Part shown: positions 46,409 through 57,431 of the stretch, one piece after another
Layout: every line of letters begins with the position of its first letter
How positions within the stretch are numbered: position 1 is the stretch's first letter
Made by a program: the position numbers and the translations under genes
The notes under the pieces: generated by a model
The model's input: the letters and a program-made list of their open reading frames with translations, nothing else
The model's database searches: none
Told to the model about the DNA's origin: nothing
Assembly (NCBI GenBank): GCA_049724395.1
Contig: JAUGWO010000023.1
Span: 1-64,000 of the forward strand
Direction of reading: 5' to 3'
DNA from: Spongospora subterranea f. sp. subterranea
Lineage: Eukaryota > Endomyxa: Phytomyxea > Phytomyxea > Plasmodiophorida
DNA length: 64,000 bases

Positions 46409-46760
46409 CTTCGAGACATTCACAAGCAGCTTGTAAATCCGGGTTGGGATTGCCAGGACAAGCAAAACATTTTCAGGGCCGTCTTGACACGTAAAAGAGA
46501 TGCCATCATTATTTGGCTAGAGTTCCATCGTGTATCTGCTCTGTCGGAAGCGGGAATGTTGGAACGCTGTTCTGAAACTGTTTCTCCAGAAAAACGGTAT
46601 TTCTTCCAAGAGCAGACTATCGATGATGGCCACACCAGAAGGAGACGGGGAGACCACGAGCATGGTACAACCGTCCATGTCAGTAAACATTGCCCAAATG
46701 GCAGCCATATGATTTCCAGCTATAAATGTTCAGCAAAAGTGTTCTAGCTAACGTTATTGC
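46409..46760 (-). pseudogene. Inverted hAT transposase piece (right arm 46409-46539)
   Basis: The minus strand reads ADTRWNSSQIMMASLLRVKT, the same motif as the plus-strand fragment but with a canonical TRWNS. Upstream minus sequence to 46760 (KYRFSGETVSEQRSNIPASD) has no counterpart on the left. The inversion therefore brought in a second, independently diverged hAT copy rather than a perfect duplicate. Confidence 0.75.
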
Positions 46761-47712
46761 GATAGCAAAGCACCACTAATTGAATAATCATCTCCTTCAG
46801 ATTATCCAATCAATCATGTGTTGTCTTGGAGCAATAAATGCCATACACCAATTAGCGCTCAGCTTAAGTTGTGGTTCTATGGCCTGTTTGTATGGCGATT
46901 TTGACAGACCGACCGGGGATATCTGACGGATGATGCTGCTCGTAAGGGTACATGGCGCCACCGGAAACACTATTTAGCCAAAAGCCTTATCATTTCTTGA
47001 GCCAATGGCATATGACATTTGGCATAAAAGAGCTTCCAAATTTATACGCTCACAAACCCCTGTTCAAGTCCCTTGGTGTGCGGCTGTTTGAAAAAATTGT
47101 TCTCGCGACATTGATCCGTTTTTCTGTATCTCCCCGACTTCTTTGGGGCTAGATTCCGTGCACTTTACAACTATTGCATAAGTATACAATCTAATTGATA
47201 ACTATAAATTTGCTGTGCGAGGCCTTCCCAGCAATCAACCGTGTAGCAGTGCAGCTATCATGGCGCGACCGTCTGCATCGTCGTGCAAGTGGGAGCGGGC
47301 AACAAATGATCGGCTCTCCGTCCACTGACTTTTGTACCTCGTCAGGGTCATACCCATAGTATATCTTGCATTACCGCTAACCGTCCATCAGATCGAATAA
47401 GCGCTGTCGATGAATTGAGGAAATCGTCGTTTCATGGACCGTTCAAGAGTAAAGCATGCCATTCAGGGTTTACATTGTGGTTCATCCGTAAACATATGAA
47501 TGCAAAAAAGGAGCAGGTGTTCTATCGTTATAATACAAATATATTGCAGAGAAAGACTCCTTATAAAATAACTCATACCTCCTTCAACAACTAAAACCAC
47601 ATGTTTAGCAACAAAATAACTGAAACCTCAACCTTCCAGTCATTCATTAAAACAGGCAACATCGTTATTACGGAAGCACGACGAGATCAGTTTTAATGAC
47701 GAGTAAACCATC
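46761..47712. other. No supported gene (0.95 kb)
   Basis: Possibly the decayed 3' part of the hAT element, then the 3' flank of the proteasome gene. Only a 66-codon frame (46952-47152) without recognised motif. Confidence 0.4.
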
Positions 47713-48578
47713 TCATGCCTTTTCATCATCAGAATCGTCCATTTCTTCTCGAGCTTTATCTGCTTTGGCATATCGAATGGCTTCTTGGCGTAGATCTTCT
47801 GGGATACGAACGTGCTTGAAGTCGGAATCTTTGCAAATCCAGCTCATGTCCAGTTCGAACTCCTTATCTTTGATGTCATCATGCAACTTGTAAATTATCT
47901 TGGCAATGAGTTTAACGGCCTCCTTAACAGTTATAGAAGTGAAATCAATCTTCTCCAGCTCACTTCCGGCTCCGTTTTTCGCTTTGCCAACGGCTGCGGC
48001 AAAGTATCGGTGTCCAATGCCAGAGGGATCGATTTGATATAACTGAGGCCCGTTGCTATCATACGAAGCAATCAAAATCGAGGTGCCAAATGGACGCAAA
48101 TATGCAAACAGTGTGTGATAATGGACTTCCGAACTAGGAAAAAATTGAGTCAGCTTCGTTGAGGTGGGGAATTAAAACTCTCACGCCAATCGAGAATTAA
48201 GGATATGCCCTGGTATTTGGGAACCATAGAATTTACGATATTGGCTGGACTGATGGCGAGCCAATTTGACGATTTTTCGTGCATCAGCAGCGAAACCAGC
48301 CATGGCCACTCCAGCATGTTCATCAACAGTGAAAATACGCCGGTTTCCTCCAGGAACCAGCATCCTGTTCAGTACAGGGTTTTCAACGCCGAGAACGACA
48401 CCATCGACACACTTAATACCAATGGTGGTTCTGAATATTCAATGGCCATTACTGACATAAACACCAACACAAATCCATCGTACCCGCTCTTTTCGACGGC
48501 TTTGAGAGCATATTCTACTTGGAAGACGCGCCCGTCTGGACTAAAGGTCGATGCGCTAAGATCATAACCGCTGGACAT
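47713..48578 (-). CDS. PSMA3: Proteasome subunit alpha type 3 (alpha-7)
   Basis: Outer-ring alpha subunit of the 20S proteasome. Starts [20 protein letters not shown] (48578; an in-frame ATG 12 bp upstream is also possible), the proteasome alpha signature with GYD...FSPDGR. Three exons. The first intron lies after KAVEKS and the second after ILNSRLA. Key parts: [62 protein letters not shown], and an acidic tail [11 protein letters not shown]. The acidic tail and GYDLSAS start are characteristic of the alpha-7 subunit. No defects found. Confidence 0.96.
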
Positions 48579-48590
48579 CTCAAACGGCAA

Positions 48591-49130
48591 TGGAGGTCCG
48601 GTCTATGATATCGATGGGAACTCTCTTTATTCCTAGTGACCTCTATCTACTACCTACGGCCACAGGGGATATATATCCCACAGGATGACATATCTGATGT
48701 TTTACTGGCCACAGTCGCGCACTAATATCATACTGTACACAGTACATACGGTAGAGTTACCGGCGCTGCCCATTCACACGGTCGTGACTGGTGGACTGGG
48801 GCCTCGGGAAGCGCAAATCGCGAACAAGAAGAGTTCAGTCCGATATTCGCAGAGCAACGATTGGTGGACGGTGATTGACCTGTTGAATCCTAGGGTTCGA
48901 CTGAAGTGGAAATATCAGGTAGGCAAGAGCGAATGGTCGCGTGCCTTGACTGTGTCCATCGACCATACCTCTGATGATTCTAGAACGAATTGGGATCGAT
49001 TCGTGTACTTCAAATCAGGCTCCAGTTGTCTTAGTGATCTTGGTTATCAGCAGGCAGTCTTACACATCTACTATTGTTTCATATTGTGTTCGGCTGAGAG
49101 TTTATATTGCAGACCGGCAAGGATATCCAA
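48591..49130. other. Intergenic, divergent promoters
   Basis: Lies between PSMA3 (minus) and the F-box gene (plus). A frame open from 48685 to 49140 has no recognised motif and may be chance. Confidence 0.4.
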
Positions 49131-50119
49131 TGAGATTTAGAGCAGGTTCGTCAATAGCAGTTGAGCAAAACCATGATATTCCCATCCCATCTGCGCCGAC
49201 AATCCTGTCCCGTAAAAGAATTCGTTCCGTCATGGATGAACAACTTCAATCCAGTGCCAGACGACGCCTTGCGTCAGGATCGCCATCAATAAGTGCTGGC
49301 GCATTATTCGCGTCAGGTAATAGACCATCGGTTATTGCTGGCCATGTATCGTCCCGGAATGAAGCTGGCCACGATTGGCTATCTGCATTGCATGACGACT
49401 TACTTGTTCACATATTTAACTTTTTGGATTTTCCCTTGGTGTGCCGGAGCGTGTCTGCTGTGTCAAAGCGATTGCAATCCGTCTCTTATGATAAGCGTTT
49501 TACCAACACGATCAGCTGTCTGACTATCAGCGGCCCGGCGCTGCGCTGGTTGCCGCCTGTATTCTTATGTAGGTTGCTTACAAGGCTTGCTCGGCTTCGG
49601 GAGCTTAGATTCAGCGGTTGCGGCGATGCACTGAACGATGACGTCATGAATGCGGTTGCTACAGGTGTGAGCAGGCGACTTCAGAGGCTTGATGTGGATT
49701 GGTGCGGTTCGGTATCTGATGCAGGGGTGGCCGCTATCGCTGAAGCGTGTCCAGAGATTATCCACTTCACATTGTTCAAAGGGCGATCAGCTACACCGTT
49801 CTCCGGTATCGGAGTGACAGATGAAGCGCTCCGTTTCATTAGTAGACTGTGTCCTAGATTACAATATCTTTGCCTAGCGTATACTCAAGTTACACAAACA
49901 GGTAAGGCATAATGTTCTTTTAGTATAATTGCAAACCGCTCTCTAATATAATGTTGTCAATGGCGAAGGTATAAAAGAGTTCGCCGATGAAACTCATATG
50001 ATCATTGTGAATCTATTATTGAACCGTTCATGCTTGTCGTGGGGTCCAACGTCAATATTACTAGAGAAGCCATCCCATTACTTAGAAAGACCACTGTAGG
50101 CTTAACCGTTGTTATTTGA
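49131..50119 (+). CDS. F-box/leucine-rich-repeat protein
   Basis: Likely substrate receptor of an SCF ubiquitin ligase. The frame is open from 48974; the start is taken at MRFRAGSSIAVEQ (49131). After a basic, Ser-rich N-terminus an F-box spans LSALHDDLLVHIFNFLDFPL then VCRSVSAVSKRLQ. Cysteine-containing LRRs follow: RELRFSGCGDALNDDVMNAV, QRLDVDWCGSVSDAGVAAIA and QYLCLAYTQVTQTG. An intron after 49900 (GTAAGG) leads to further LRR sequence ending VNITREAIPLLRKTTVGLTV at 50119. The last exon junctions are approximate because one frame change near 50030 is not resolved. Substrate unknown. Confidence 0.82.
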
Positions 50120-50297
50120 CCAGACCATTTAATTGCCATAATCGAATTGTGGTTTCTCGAGATATTGCCGATGATATTGCGCTTGATTTACTGCTCTTTT
50201 GGATTTATCAATAAAAATATATATGTGATCGACATCGCCAGTGAGATTTCTGATCCTTGTCGTAATACCTGTCTATTAATTTGACCTTCTGGACACT

Positions 50298-51619
50298 TTA
50301 ATCCTCTTCCTTCATGAAGGGATATTGATTGTAAAAAGATGATTTATCTAGGGTGCCGAGTATAAACGACGAGCTGAGCTCCGTTGTTGCGCTCAGAACC
50401 TGCTCAGTTGGAGCGGACGGTGAGCGACCTGACAATTGCAACAGGATCGGTGAATACAGATAGACGTCACTGAATGAGGCGTGGAGAGCGCCCTTAGCAT
50501 GCCATATCTGGCTATTCCCTACGTTGACGCGCGAACGGAACTCATCATACCACGAGGGTGATCGCCACGTATCCGACACAATGTGTAGTATGGGCACCGT
50601 GATCAACCTGCTGCCAGGCGATAGGACTGTCTCAGGCAGAGGTTGGCCCCACAAGTCCAATGCGACTACCGCTTTGAACCGTTCGTCAACGTGCGCAGAC
50701 GCAAGCGCCGTCGTGGCTCCGAACGAATGGCCTATCATGAATACGGCGTTCGTATCGATCATGAGAGATGAGTCGTGTTGTCCATCGATCAGGGCGGTCA
50801 AAACCTTTTGTACTTCGTCGACTCTGATCGCCAGTTGGGCTCTTCGTTGCTCAATCATCGGAATGCTGTCGTCAAGATTCACGTACAGTTCTGGCAGACC
50901 GGAATCAGGGGATCGAAACGCGGCCGCGGAACCATCAGCGTGGTTGATCGCAACGGTGATAAACCCACGAGAGGCCCATTCCTCGACCAGCGATGAGTAG
51001 ATCTCAAACGTGCCTGCGAGTCCTACATTAGCATTGATCAGTGGAACCGGTCGAAACTGATCATCGATTGTGCTCTCCTACCATGACTGAATATGATCAC
51101 CGGATGATGAACAGCTTGATCAGAGACCGGCGTCTTTCGATAGGACCTTAACCGGAACGACGACATATGTGATAGCAGAACCGATGGCATTTTGCTGTAT
51201 TTGGCTATTCCTTTCGGGGTATTGCGCCATTCAAGATAGGATATTAGATCAGATGTGGCGCCCTGTTTGACGCACGGGTGGAATATACGAACATCAACGC
51301 CATTTAATTGAGTCGTTATACAGCCGACATGATATGGGCCAGTTAACGGTGGAAAAACGATCAACGGGTGAATGATCAGTAAGAGCAGCGCTAAGATTAG
51401 AAGGATTGCTCGATATGAAAAAGAGGGGTGGACTAGAATGCCCAACCGCGACGCCATCGAGATGGCAATGGAGAGATACATCGACGACAGCGATATTCGC
51501 CAATTATGTCGCGACAGCAATAGAATCACGGCAATCGGAACGACCCATGATAGAGCATCGAATAGGTCCAGGAACCCTAAGAACAGGATGGCGCGCTCAA
51601 TCCAGTGCTGGCCAAGCAT
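50298..51619 (-). CDS. Platelet-activating-factor acetylhydrolase family lipase with N-terminal TM domain
   Basis: Alpha/beta-hydrolase of the PAF-AH type II/plasma family, which removes short or oxidised acyl chains from phospholipids. Two exons, 51082-51619 and 50298-51022, intron 59 bp; total 1263 bp, 420 aa, in frame. The N-terminal 110 residues hold four predicted TM helices (for example LGFLDLFDALSWVVPIAVIL and AILLILALLLLIIHPLIVF). The catalytic domain follows: PVIIFSHG (oxyanion hole), SRGFITVAINHADGSA (the H.DGS motif), GHSFGATTALAS (nucleophile Ser in GxSxG), AVVALDLWGQPL (catalytic Asp) and a C-terminal His. Membrane anchoring distinguishes it from soluble animal enzymes. Confidence 0.9.
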
Positions 51620-52291
51620 TGCTCCGGTTCAGCGGTGCAGTTAGGTCATCTATATATAAACTCCTATGTTTTGGCCAAACACCGATCCCCACACAGGCGA
51701 TAATCAATGGCGAAAAACACCGCAATCGGCGAATGCATGGCCTTTTGTTTCGTGGGGCCAGTACGGCGCAGGCCTCCTCCTTCTGGCATTCTATTATAGA
51801 TGGTAAATAACAGTGCCAACATTCCAGCCAGAAAAGGTGACAAGAAAAATCGACATATCTGAAAGAGGGTTTTTGCGGATTTGCGCCACCCTTTATCGGG
51901 AACTTAGTTTTTCGAGTCAGAGAATAGAATTCTTGATCAATGGTGGGAGGCAATTCCCATCTAGAAACCAAGGGTCCTACTCATGTATATGTGCCATTTC
52001 CCGAGTGATGCCAAATTTGCCAAAAATTCCGGTAGTTTTTAGTTAGTGGTATATGCCAGTATTGAGGTGCCCTGCCATATATCGCAGGAACAGGACATAT
52101 ATTATTGGATGGGGATTATTTTCAAGATAACAGGAGTATCATGGGCACATATTCACCTTCAAACAGGCAGATGATATTGCCAATGAACGAATCTTAGGTG
52201 GCGGTACCAAATAGGCGATCGCCAGAGCGACTTGGCGATATCGGCGATCGTTGTGTGCGAGAGAAACAGGGAGGAAAGTGTTGTTGAAGAT
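51620..52291. other. Intergenic, no feature seen
   Basis: Overlapping chance frames only. Should contain divergent promoters for the lipase and the two-TM gene. Confidence 0.45.
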
Positions 52292-53386
52292 ATGGGAATA
52301 GAGACAGCGGAAGAAACAAGTAAGAGAATGATGGAGGGATTGGGGTTGATCATCATGGCCAGCGCCTCGATAACACTGTTCATATTGGGGATCAAACTGA
52401 TCGATCAGAATATCGGGTCGATATCGACACGGAATCGGTTCATGAACGCAATAGAGGTACAAGGCGTCTCAACCCGTCGCCCTTCAATTCCCCTAATCGT
52501 CGTCATCATCAGACCTGGAAAACGTCATATTCCTCCACGTTCTGTTCGCTATCGTCGATCGATATCGATATCGGCGATCGCTCCTCCGTTCAGAGCTCGT
52601 TATCGTCCGGTCCCGATCGTCTCCAAACGCCCCTCCTTTCCTCGGTCCCGTCCTATCCCATCTGTATTCACCAATATATCGGCCCGATCCCCAATATCGA
52701 TCGGGTCGATATTCTCGCCATCTACCCCATCACAATCCATCTCAATGGCGAGTCGATCGCCATCGGCCCTCTCTCCCCGCACCGTATCGACGGCGTATCG
52801 CCATCGTCGTCGTCAGCCGACTGTGTCAACGGCCGTTATTCGTCCATCACCGGATCGTGCACAACCGTTGGCGTCGTCAAGTCGATCTGCGTCACGATCG
52901 ATGAGGATCCCGAATCGGGTCGATGGAACGTGGTATCGGGTAAATTCGGGTGTGTGAACTGGAACCGGGACGTCGTCAAATACGATCAATTGCCGTATTT
53001 ATCAACGGATTCGTGGGAGAACGGGAGCCGATCGTTATCTGAAGTGCAATTCAGTGTTCGGAGTCGATACGACCCGATGATCACCGCCATGGAGTTGTCA
53101 GATGGGCCATCATTGTCGGGGTTCATCGCGCGTTCAACGAACTCGATAGAATTCGCTGACGATCGGGGCTGTGTGTTTCAGGTTCGGGCTGGACGATGAC
53201 GAGAGCCGCGTCGTCGGGATCGTGTTCCTGTCGGTATCGGTGCTGCTGTTCATGCCAATACTGTACCTGATCGTCAGGGCGTTGGTCAAGCAGCATCGGC
53301 GACGGCAACGACGGAATCGGATCCGACAACAGAAGATGGAAAATGATCTGTGTCCAGAACCCTCTCCCGATAAATTTTTCCATTGA
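52292..53386 (+). CDS. Two-TM protein with Cys-containing lumenal domain, unknown family (one-base frameshift)
   Basis: Not recognised. Exons 52292-52456 and 52513-53386, intron 56 bp. The N-terminal TM is LGLIIMASASITLFILGIKL. A domain of about 230 residues follows with cysteines in SSSADCVNGRYSSITGSCTT, SICVTIDEDPESGRW, KFGCVNWNRDVVKYDQLPYL and DDRGCVF, and a DPMITAMELSDG segment. A second TM, RVVGIVFLSVSVLLFMPILY, ends in a basic tail (KQHRRRQRRNRIRQQ). With one t removed from the ttt at 53176-53178 the exons give 345 aa. Topology would place the middle domain outside or in the ER lumen and both ends in the cytosol. The sequence is rich in gatcg/atcgat. Confidence 0.6.
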
Positions 53387-53399
53387 AAACTCATTCATA

Positions 53400-54578
53400 A
53401 AATTTAATTAGCATATTGTAGTTTCACCAATTTTCTATATCATCTCAAACCTCGTCCTAAATCAAAAGTGCAATCAGAATCCACTTTTCCGAACTTGTTC
53501 GTATCCTGATAGATAATGGTCAGGAATCGGTGATTGGAATGGGGGGAGGGGCAGTGGTCATCTACTTCGAACGCCCTTGACCATCTCCTGGTTCACGACT
53601 CGATCGATCAACGGCGTCGCGTTTGTTCGTTCCCTGGTTTGTTTCTGTTGGAGATACCCTGTCGATCAATATATCGGCACGAAAGGGTGATCGGAAGTGA
53701 AGTAATGCGAATACCGATCGAATATATCTCAGCGGGGACACGAGATGAACCAGATCGGAAATCTGAATCGCGACCGTATAGAATGGATTGTTGATCAAAT
53801 AGAGACGCGACAGGACAGACGATTATCCCTCTCAAGAGAGATTGAGTGATTCCGGAACCAGTTTCTGATTGTCAACGACCCCGTTGTCGCATCGCTCATT
53901 GTCACTTGAATGAAAATTTATCGGTTTGGTGCTGTCGGAACTGTTATTCCTGATTCTGGTTTCCTTCACTGGAACAGAGCGTCTTCTTGTATTGGATCCG
54001 TTTGGAATAACCCGAATCGTCAGGTTGGTCCTGATGAAGTTCATATTCGCTGGTGATGGAATAGGACCGAGGTAAGCGAGGGCGACATAAACCAGATCAT
54101 TGATCCTGTACCGGTTTCAGAGAAAGGGGTATCGATTGGGGGTCGACAACCATTCGGGAACAATGGGACAACTCAACAATATCGTACTGTTCGAGAGGAT
54201 CAACCGGTCGACACTTCCAGGTCAATCTGTTGCTGATTATCAACACCAATTCGCGGAAGGAAACTGAGTCATGAGCAATTGGGCGGGACCGGTTTTATTC
54301 AAATCAGATCTGTTGATGATGGTAAAAGAGGTCGGTGGTGTTGGCTGAAATGGGATATGAAGGAAGGTGTGTTTTGGGTTTGAGGACGGGTCCCACGACC
54401 GATTGGGTTTAATCAGCACACTTTATATCCGACCAGACAAACATTGACGAATATTTTCATGTCGGTATTTTATGGAGAAAATATTGCCAGAGACGACCGA
54501 TATAACAAAGAAATATTAAAAACCGGATCAATAATCTCAGTTACATGATCAGAATATGTGATACTGGACGATTGGGGA
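53400..54578. other. Undetermined region, possible minus-strand exons
   Basis: A minus-strand frame about 54100-53840 reads INDLVYVALAYLGPIPSPAN and MNFIRTNLTIRVIPNGSNTR and looks coding in composition, but I could not link it to a start, a stop or a family. The region shares the gatcgg-rich composition of the preceding two-TM gene and could hold a diverged relative. Confidence 0.3.
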
Positions 54579-55499
54579 TCAGATTGTTTGATCTCCAATT
54601 GAGTATTTCACTCGAACACCACCTTTGGCCTTTTGGATTTTATCAACTTTGATCCGTCCAATATCGTTTGTGAATTTGACGTGAGTTCCACCACATTCAC
54701 ACGATAATCCACCTCCAAATGAGACTGATCGCCGGTCACCATTCATTTCAATCGATACGTCGAGACCAGATCCGATGACGTCATCAATAGCGGATTGGAG
54801 CGATTTCACAGCGTTGGCGCGATCTCCAGCTGCGATCTCGCCCATATAATCGACCCAAGCGTTCCCAGGGAAATGACATCCTTTGCTTGGCGTTAGATCA
54901 GGGCGGATCCTCTTCATTGCTTCATCTAGAAGATGGCCGGCGCTATGAAGACGGGCGTGAACACGACGCGCGTTCTCGTCGACCTCGAGCTGAACCGATT
55001 GTTGAACTTGAAATGGCGTTGAACCGGGTGAGAACACCCCAATATGGTCAATCACGTTTGTGTCGCGATTGGAAGACAGCGATCGAACGGTAAATACTGT
55101 TGAGCCGTCGGTGATCGTTCCTGAATCCGATGGCTGACCACCGCCTTGGGGATGGAATATGGTCCGATCCAACACAATATGATATGATGAACCGTCATCA
55201 CCCGCCTTGATATCTAACACAGTGCCGAGCGATTTAAACTGATACGAGTCCAGGAAATAATCTCGAATCGTTGATGGGAACTGAGTCGACCCGCTTTGAT
55301 CAGGTATCGCCATTGTGAGTATTGGCGATGGCGAGCAGCGCGTCACTGATATCGACCGGTACGAACGCCCCAACACTGTTCGTCGAAAACGCGGAAACTG
55401 TGTTAAATATATGGATGGGATATTGGTATTGGCGTTCCATGATGGCCAAACCCCGTCACTAATCGCCCTGACAGGGACAGCAGTCTGCTCATGTTTCAA
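54579..55499 (-). CDS. AlaX-type alanyl-tRNA editing protein
   Basis: Free-standing editing domain that hydrolyses Ser- or Gly-mischarged tRNA-Ala. Intronless ORF of 306 aa; the first ~60 residues (Arg/Ser-rich, few acids) may be an organelle-targeting leader, and MAIPDQSGSTQFP is an alternative start. The zinc and catalytic motifs are intact: TIFHPQGGGQPSDSG, HARLHSAGHLLDEA (HxxxH) and LSCECGGTHVKFTNDIG (CxxxH). It lacks aminoacylation and C-Ala domains and has the short AlaX/AARSD1-like layout. Confidence 0.92.
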   Translation of the reverse strand: MKHEQTAVPVRAISDGVWPSWNANTNIPSIYLTQFPRFRRTVLGRSYRSISVTRCSPSPILTMAIPDQSGSTQFPSTIRDYFLDSYQFKSLGTVLDIKAGDDGSSYHIVLDRTIFHPQGGGQPSDSGTITDGSTVFTVRSLSSNRDTNVIDHIGVFSPGSTPFQVQQSVQLEVDENARRVHARLHSAGHLLDEAMKRIRPDLTPSKGCHFPGNAWVDYMGEIAAGDRANAVKSLQSAIDDVIGSGLDVSIEMNGDRRSVSFGGGLSCECGGTHVKFTNDIGRIKVDKIQKAKGGVRVKYSIGDQTI

Positions 55500-56955
55500 A
55501 ACACAACAGGGTCAGGATATTGACTGAATATTGTCCGTGGCCGTGGGTTGCAGAATAGTCCTTTCGGAACGGCCATCTAATTTTAATCTATTGGAGACAG
55601 TGAACGAACGCTATTATTGTTGGTTGATATCGATAGACAAACAACAATAGATCGAAGAATATCGATGGTCGTAGCCTATATCCGCGATTCCCTACCTGAT
55701 TAACAGTGTTTGAGGATCTCTCCCTTGCAAATACAACCCGGGGGTTTGGGGCCATCTTCTTCCACTAATTTGGGAAAAACCCATGCTAATGCACAGTTCT
55801 GGCCCTAGTGCAATTTGAATGCCTTCACGCAATACAATTGGTGTGTTGTCATCTATGACGCCAAGGCTCATTGCTCAAGGAAGTCAATTTGATGCTGTAA
55901 GCTAATTCAGTTTAGGCCGCCTGGAAAGGGAGAACGTATCATGCAATCGAAGTTAACATGATAGCAGTGAAGCTGATGATAATACTGAGGGGGTCGGTAA
56001 TAGCGGACATAGAATTTATGAATGGTTTCGATTGTGTTTTCATTGGCATATTGTTGGCTAAAACATCACGACCTTATACTCTTTAGAAAAGATATCAGAT
56101 AAACTAAAATATCACAAATATGCAGTTGGCGGCAGAAATGGCGATTTAATTAAAAATAAAGTACAGATCCCGCCTTTTGTCGTTCATTTCTTTAGTATTG
56201 CAACAATCCGATTAGCGTTGCAGTAAAATCAGCCAGCTGCATATGTCCGAATTCTCGCCTAAAAAGATCATCCTTTGAACCTATACCGTTGTTCGTCTAG
56301 AATTGGATGAGATCGAAACTACCAACCGTGGCTGAAGCCAAACCACGGCCTCACCCAATTCTGTCAATTCGGGAAGGTGTATACGTTATGGGTACACTGC
56401 TGTACCTCGGGAATAGCTTGAAGAGATCAAATTGGATTCTGCCGTCGAAAGGACCGACGGCTTTTACACAGCAACGACAGATCACGTCTCATCCGTTCAT
56501 ATAGCTAACGTGAAAAATCGTCTAACATGATAGAACATGATCACATATGCCAACTCGGCAGTTAAGTGTTTTTGGTCGGTGAACACAATGTATGAAAACA
56601 TAACGAGAGGCGGTTTCACACGATTCCTGGATCCGACCGTTTGTAGCAATACTCTGCAATAGCTGGCCGTCCAGTGAGTGCCGGTGTACCCGTAGGGCCC
56701 ACTTGTTCGGGGCCAAAGATGCACGTCTGGTAAAGGTACACTCCCAGTGACGAGGGCCCGACGGCAACGGACACCGACTGGGGCCGCGCGCCTGACTTGA
56801 TAATCCCGTTGGGCCAAGTAGTATACCATAGTCGCAGAGATCAAGTTTGGGTTAAGGTCATCCCTCCTCTGGTTTTTGCCCCTTCAGTAACCCATTCTTT
56901 CTCCACAAAGAAACTTGTCTCGCAGAGATTGCATTGCCTGTCCATCCTCATATCC
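55500..56955. other. No supported gene (1.45 kb)
   Basis: A GC-rich patch at 56640-56790 is open in several minus-strand frames (for example VTGSVPLPDVHLWPRTSGPY) but no family is recognisable. The last part should carry the SERP1 promoter and 5' UTR. Confidence 0.4.
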
Positions 56956-57344
56956 ATGGTACGCAATGGCAAATTCAAAGCTTTGTAATCGCGAATTGAC
57001 TATATGAAGTGACACATTGATTTGAAGATCGTCCATAGAAATTATTCATGTTTTTGGCAATCATCAAAACTCGTTTTTTATCATTATTTGTAGGCAAACC
57101 CTCGGAAGCGCGCGGCTCAACAGTTCAATAGCAATATTACAAAGCGGGGGCTAATTTCTGACCAGCGTAAAGTCAGATCTTAATTCATTTGAACATCTGC
57201 AATATGCTAACTGGTTCTATGATTTAGTCGAAGTCTGAGAGTTCAAGCCCTGTTGGCCCTGTCATGCTAGGATTCTTCCTTTTCGTTGTCGTCGGATCAG
57301 CTTTATTCCAGATTATTCAATCCGCAATGAGCGGTCTTTTCTAA
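56956..57344 (+). CDS. SERP1/RAMP4 stress-associated ER protein
   Basis: Tail-anchored ER protein that binds the Sec61 translocon and protects nascent membrane proteins. 65 aa in three exons: 56956-56958 (the ATG alone), 57094-57171 and 57228-57344, total 198 bp in frame. Introns are 135 and 56 bp. The product starts MANPRKRAAQQFNSNITKRG, the RAMP4 N-terminal signature (QR.A....NI.KRG). It ends with GPVMLGFFLFVVVGSALFQI followed by IQSAMSGLF, the conserved VGP.LL..F.FVV.GS..FQIIQ tail anchor. The gene is too short and too split to appear as a single long ORF. Confidence 0.9.
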
Positions 57345-57431
57345 TATATATGTTGATCTTCTCCTTCCGTTCTTCATACGGGCTGATCCAATCAGGTCTA
57401 TCTGGATCATTGTCGAGTACCGCTCTTGATT

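Noticed and set aside
48685-49140. 151-aa ORF upstream of the F-box gene
   Set aside because: No motif and it overlaps the probable promoter and 5' end of the F-box/LRR gene; likely chance.
53400-54578. A full minus-strand gene
   Set aside because: One stretch looks coding, but no start, stop, splice chain or family could be supported.
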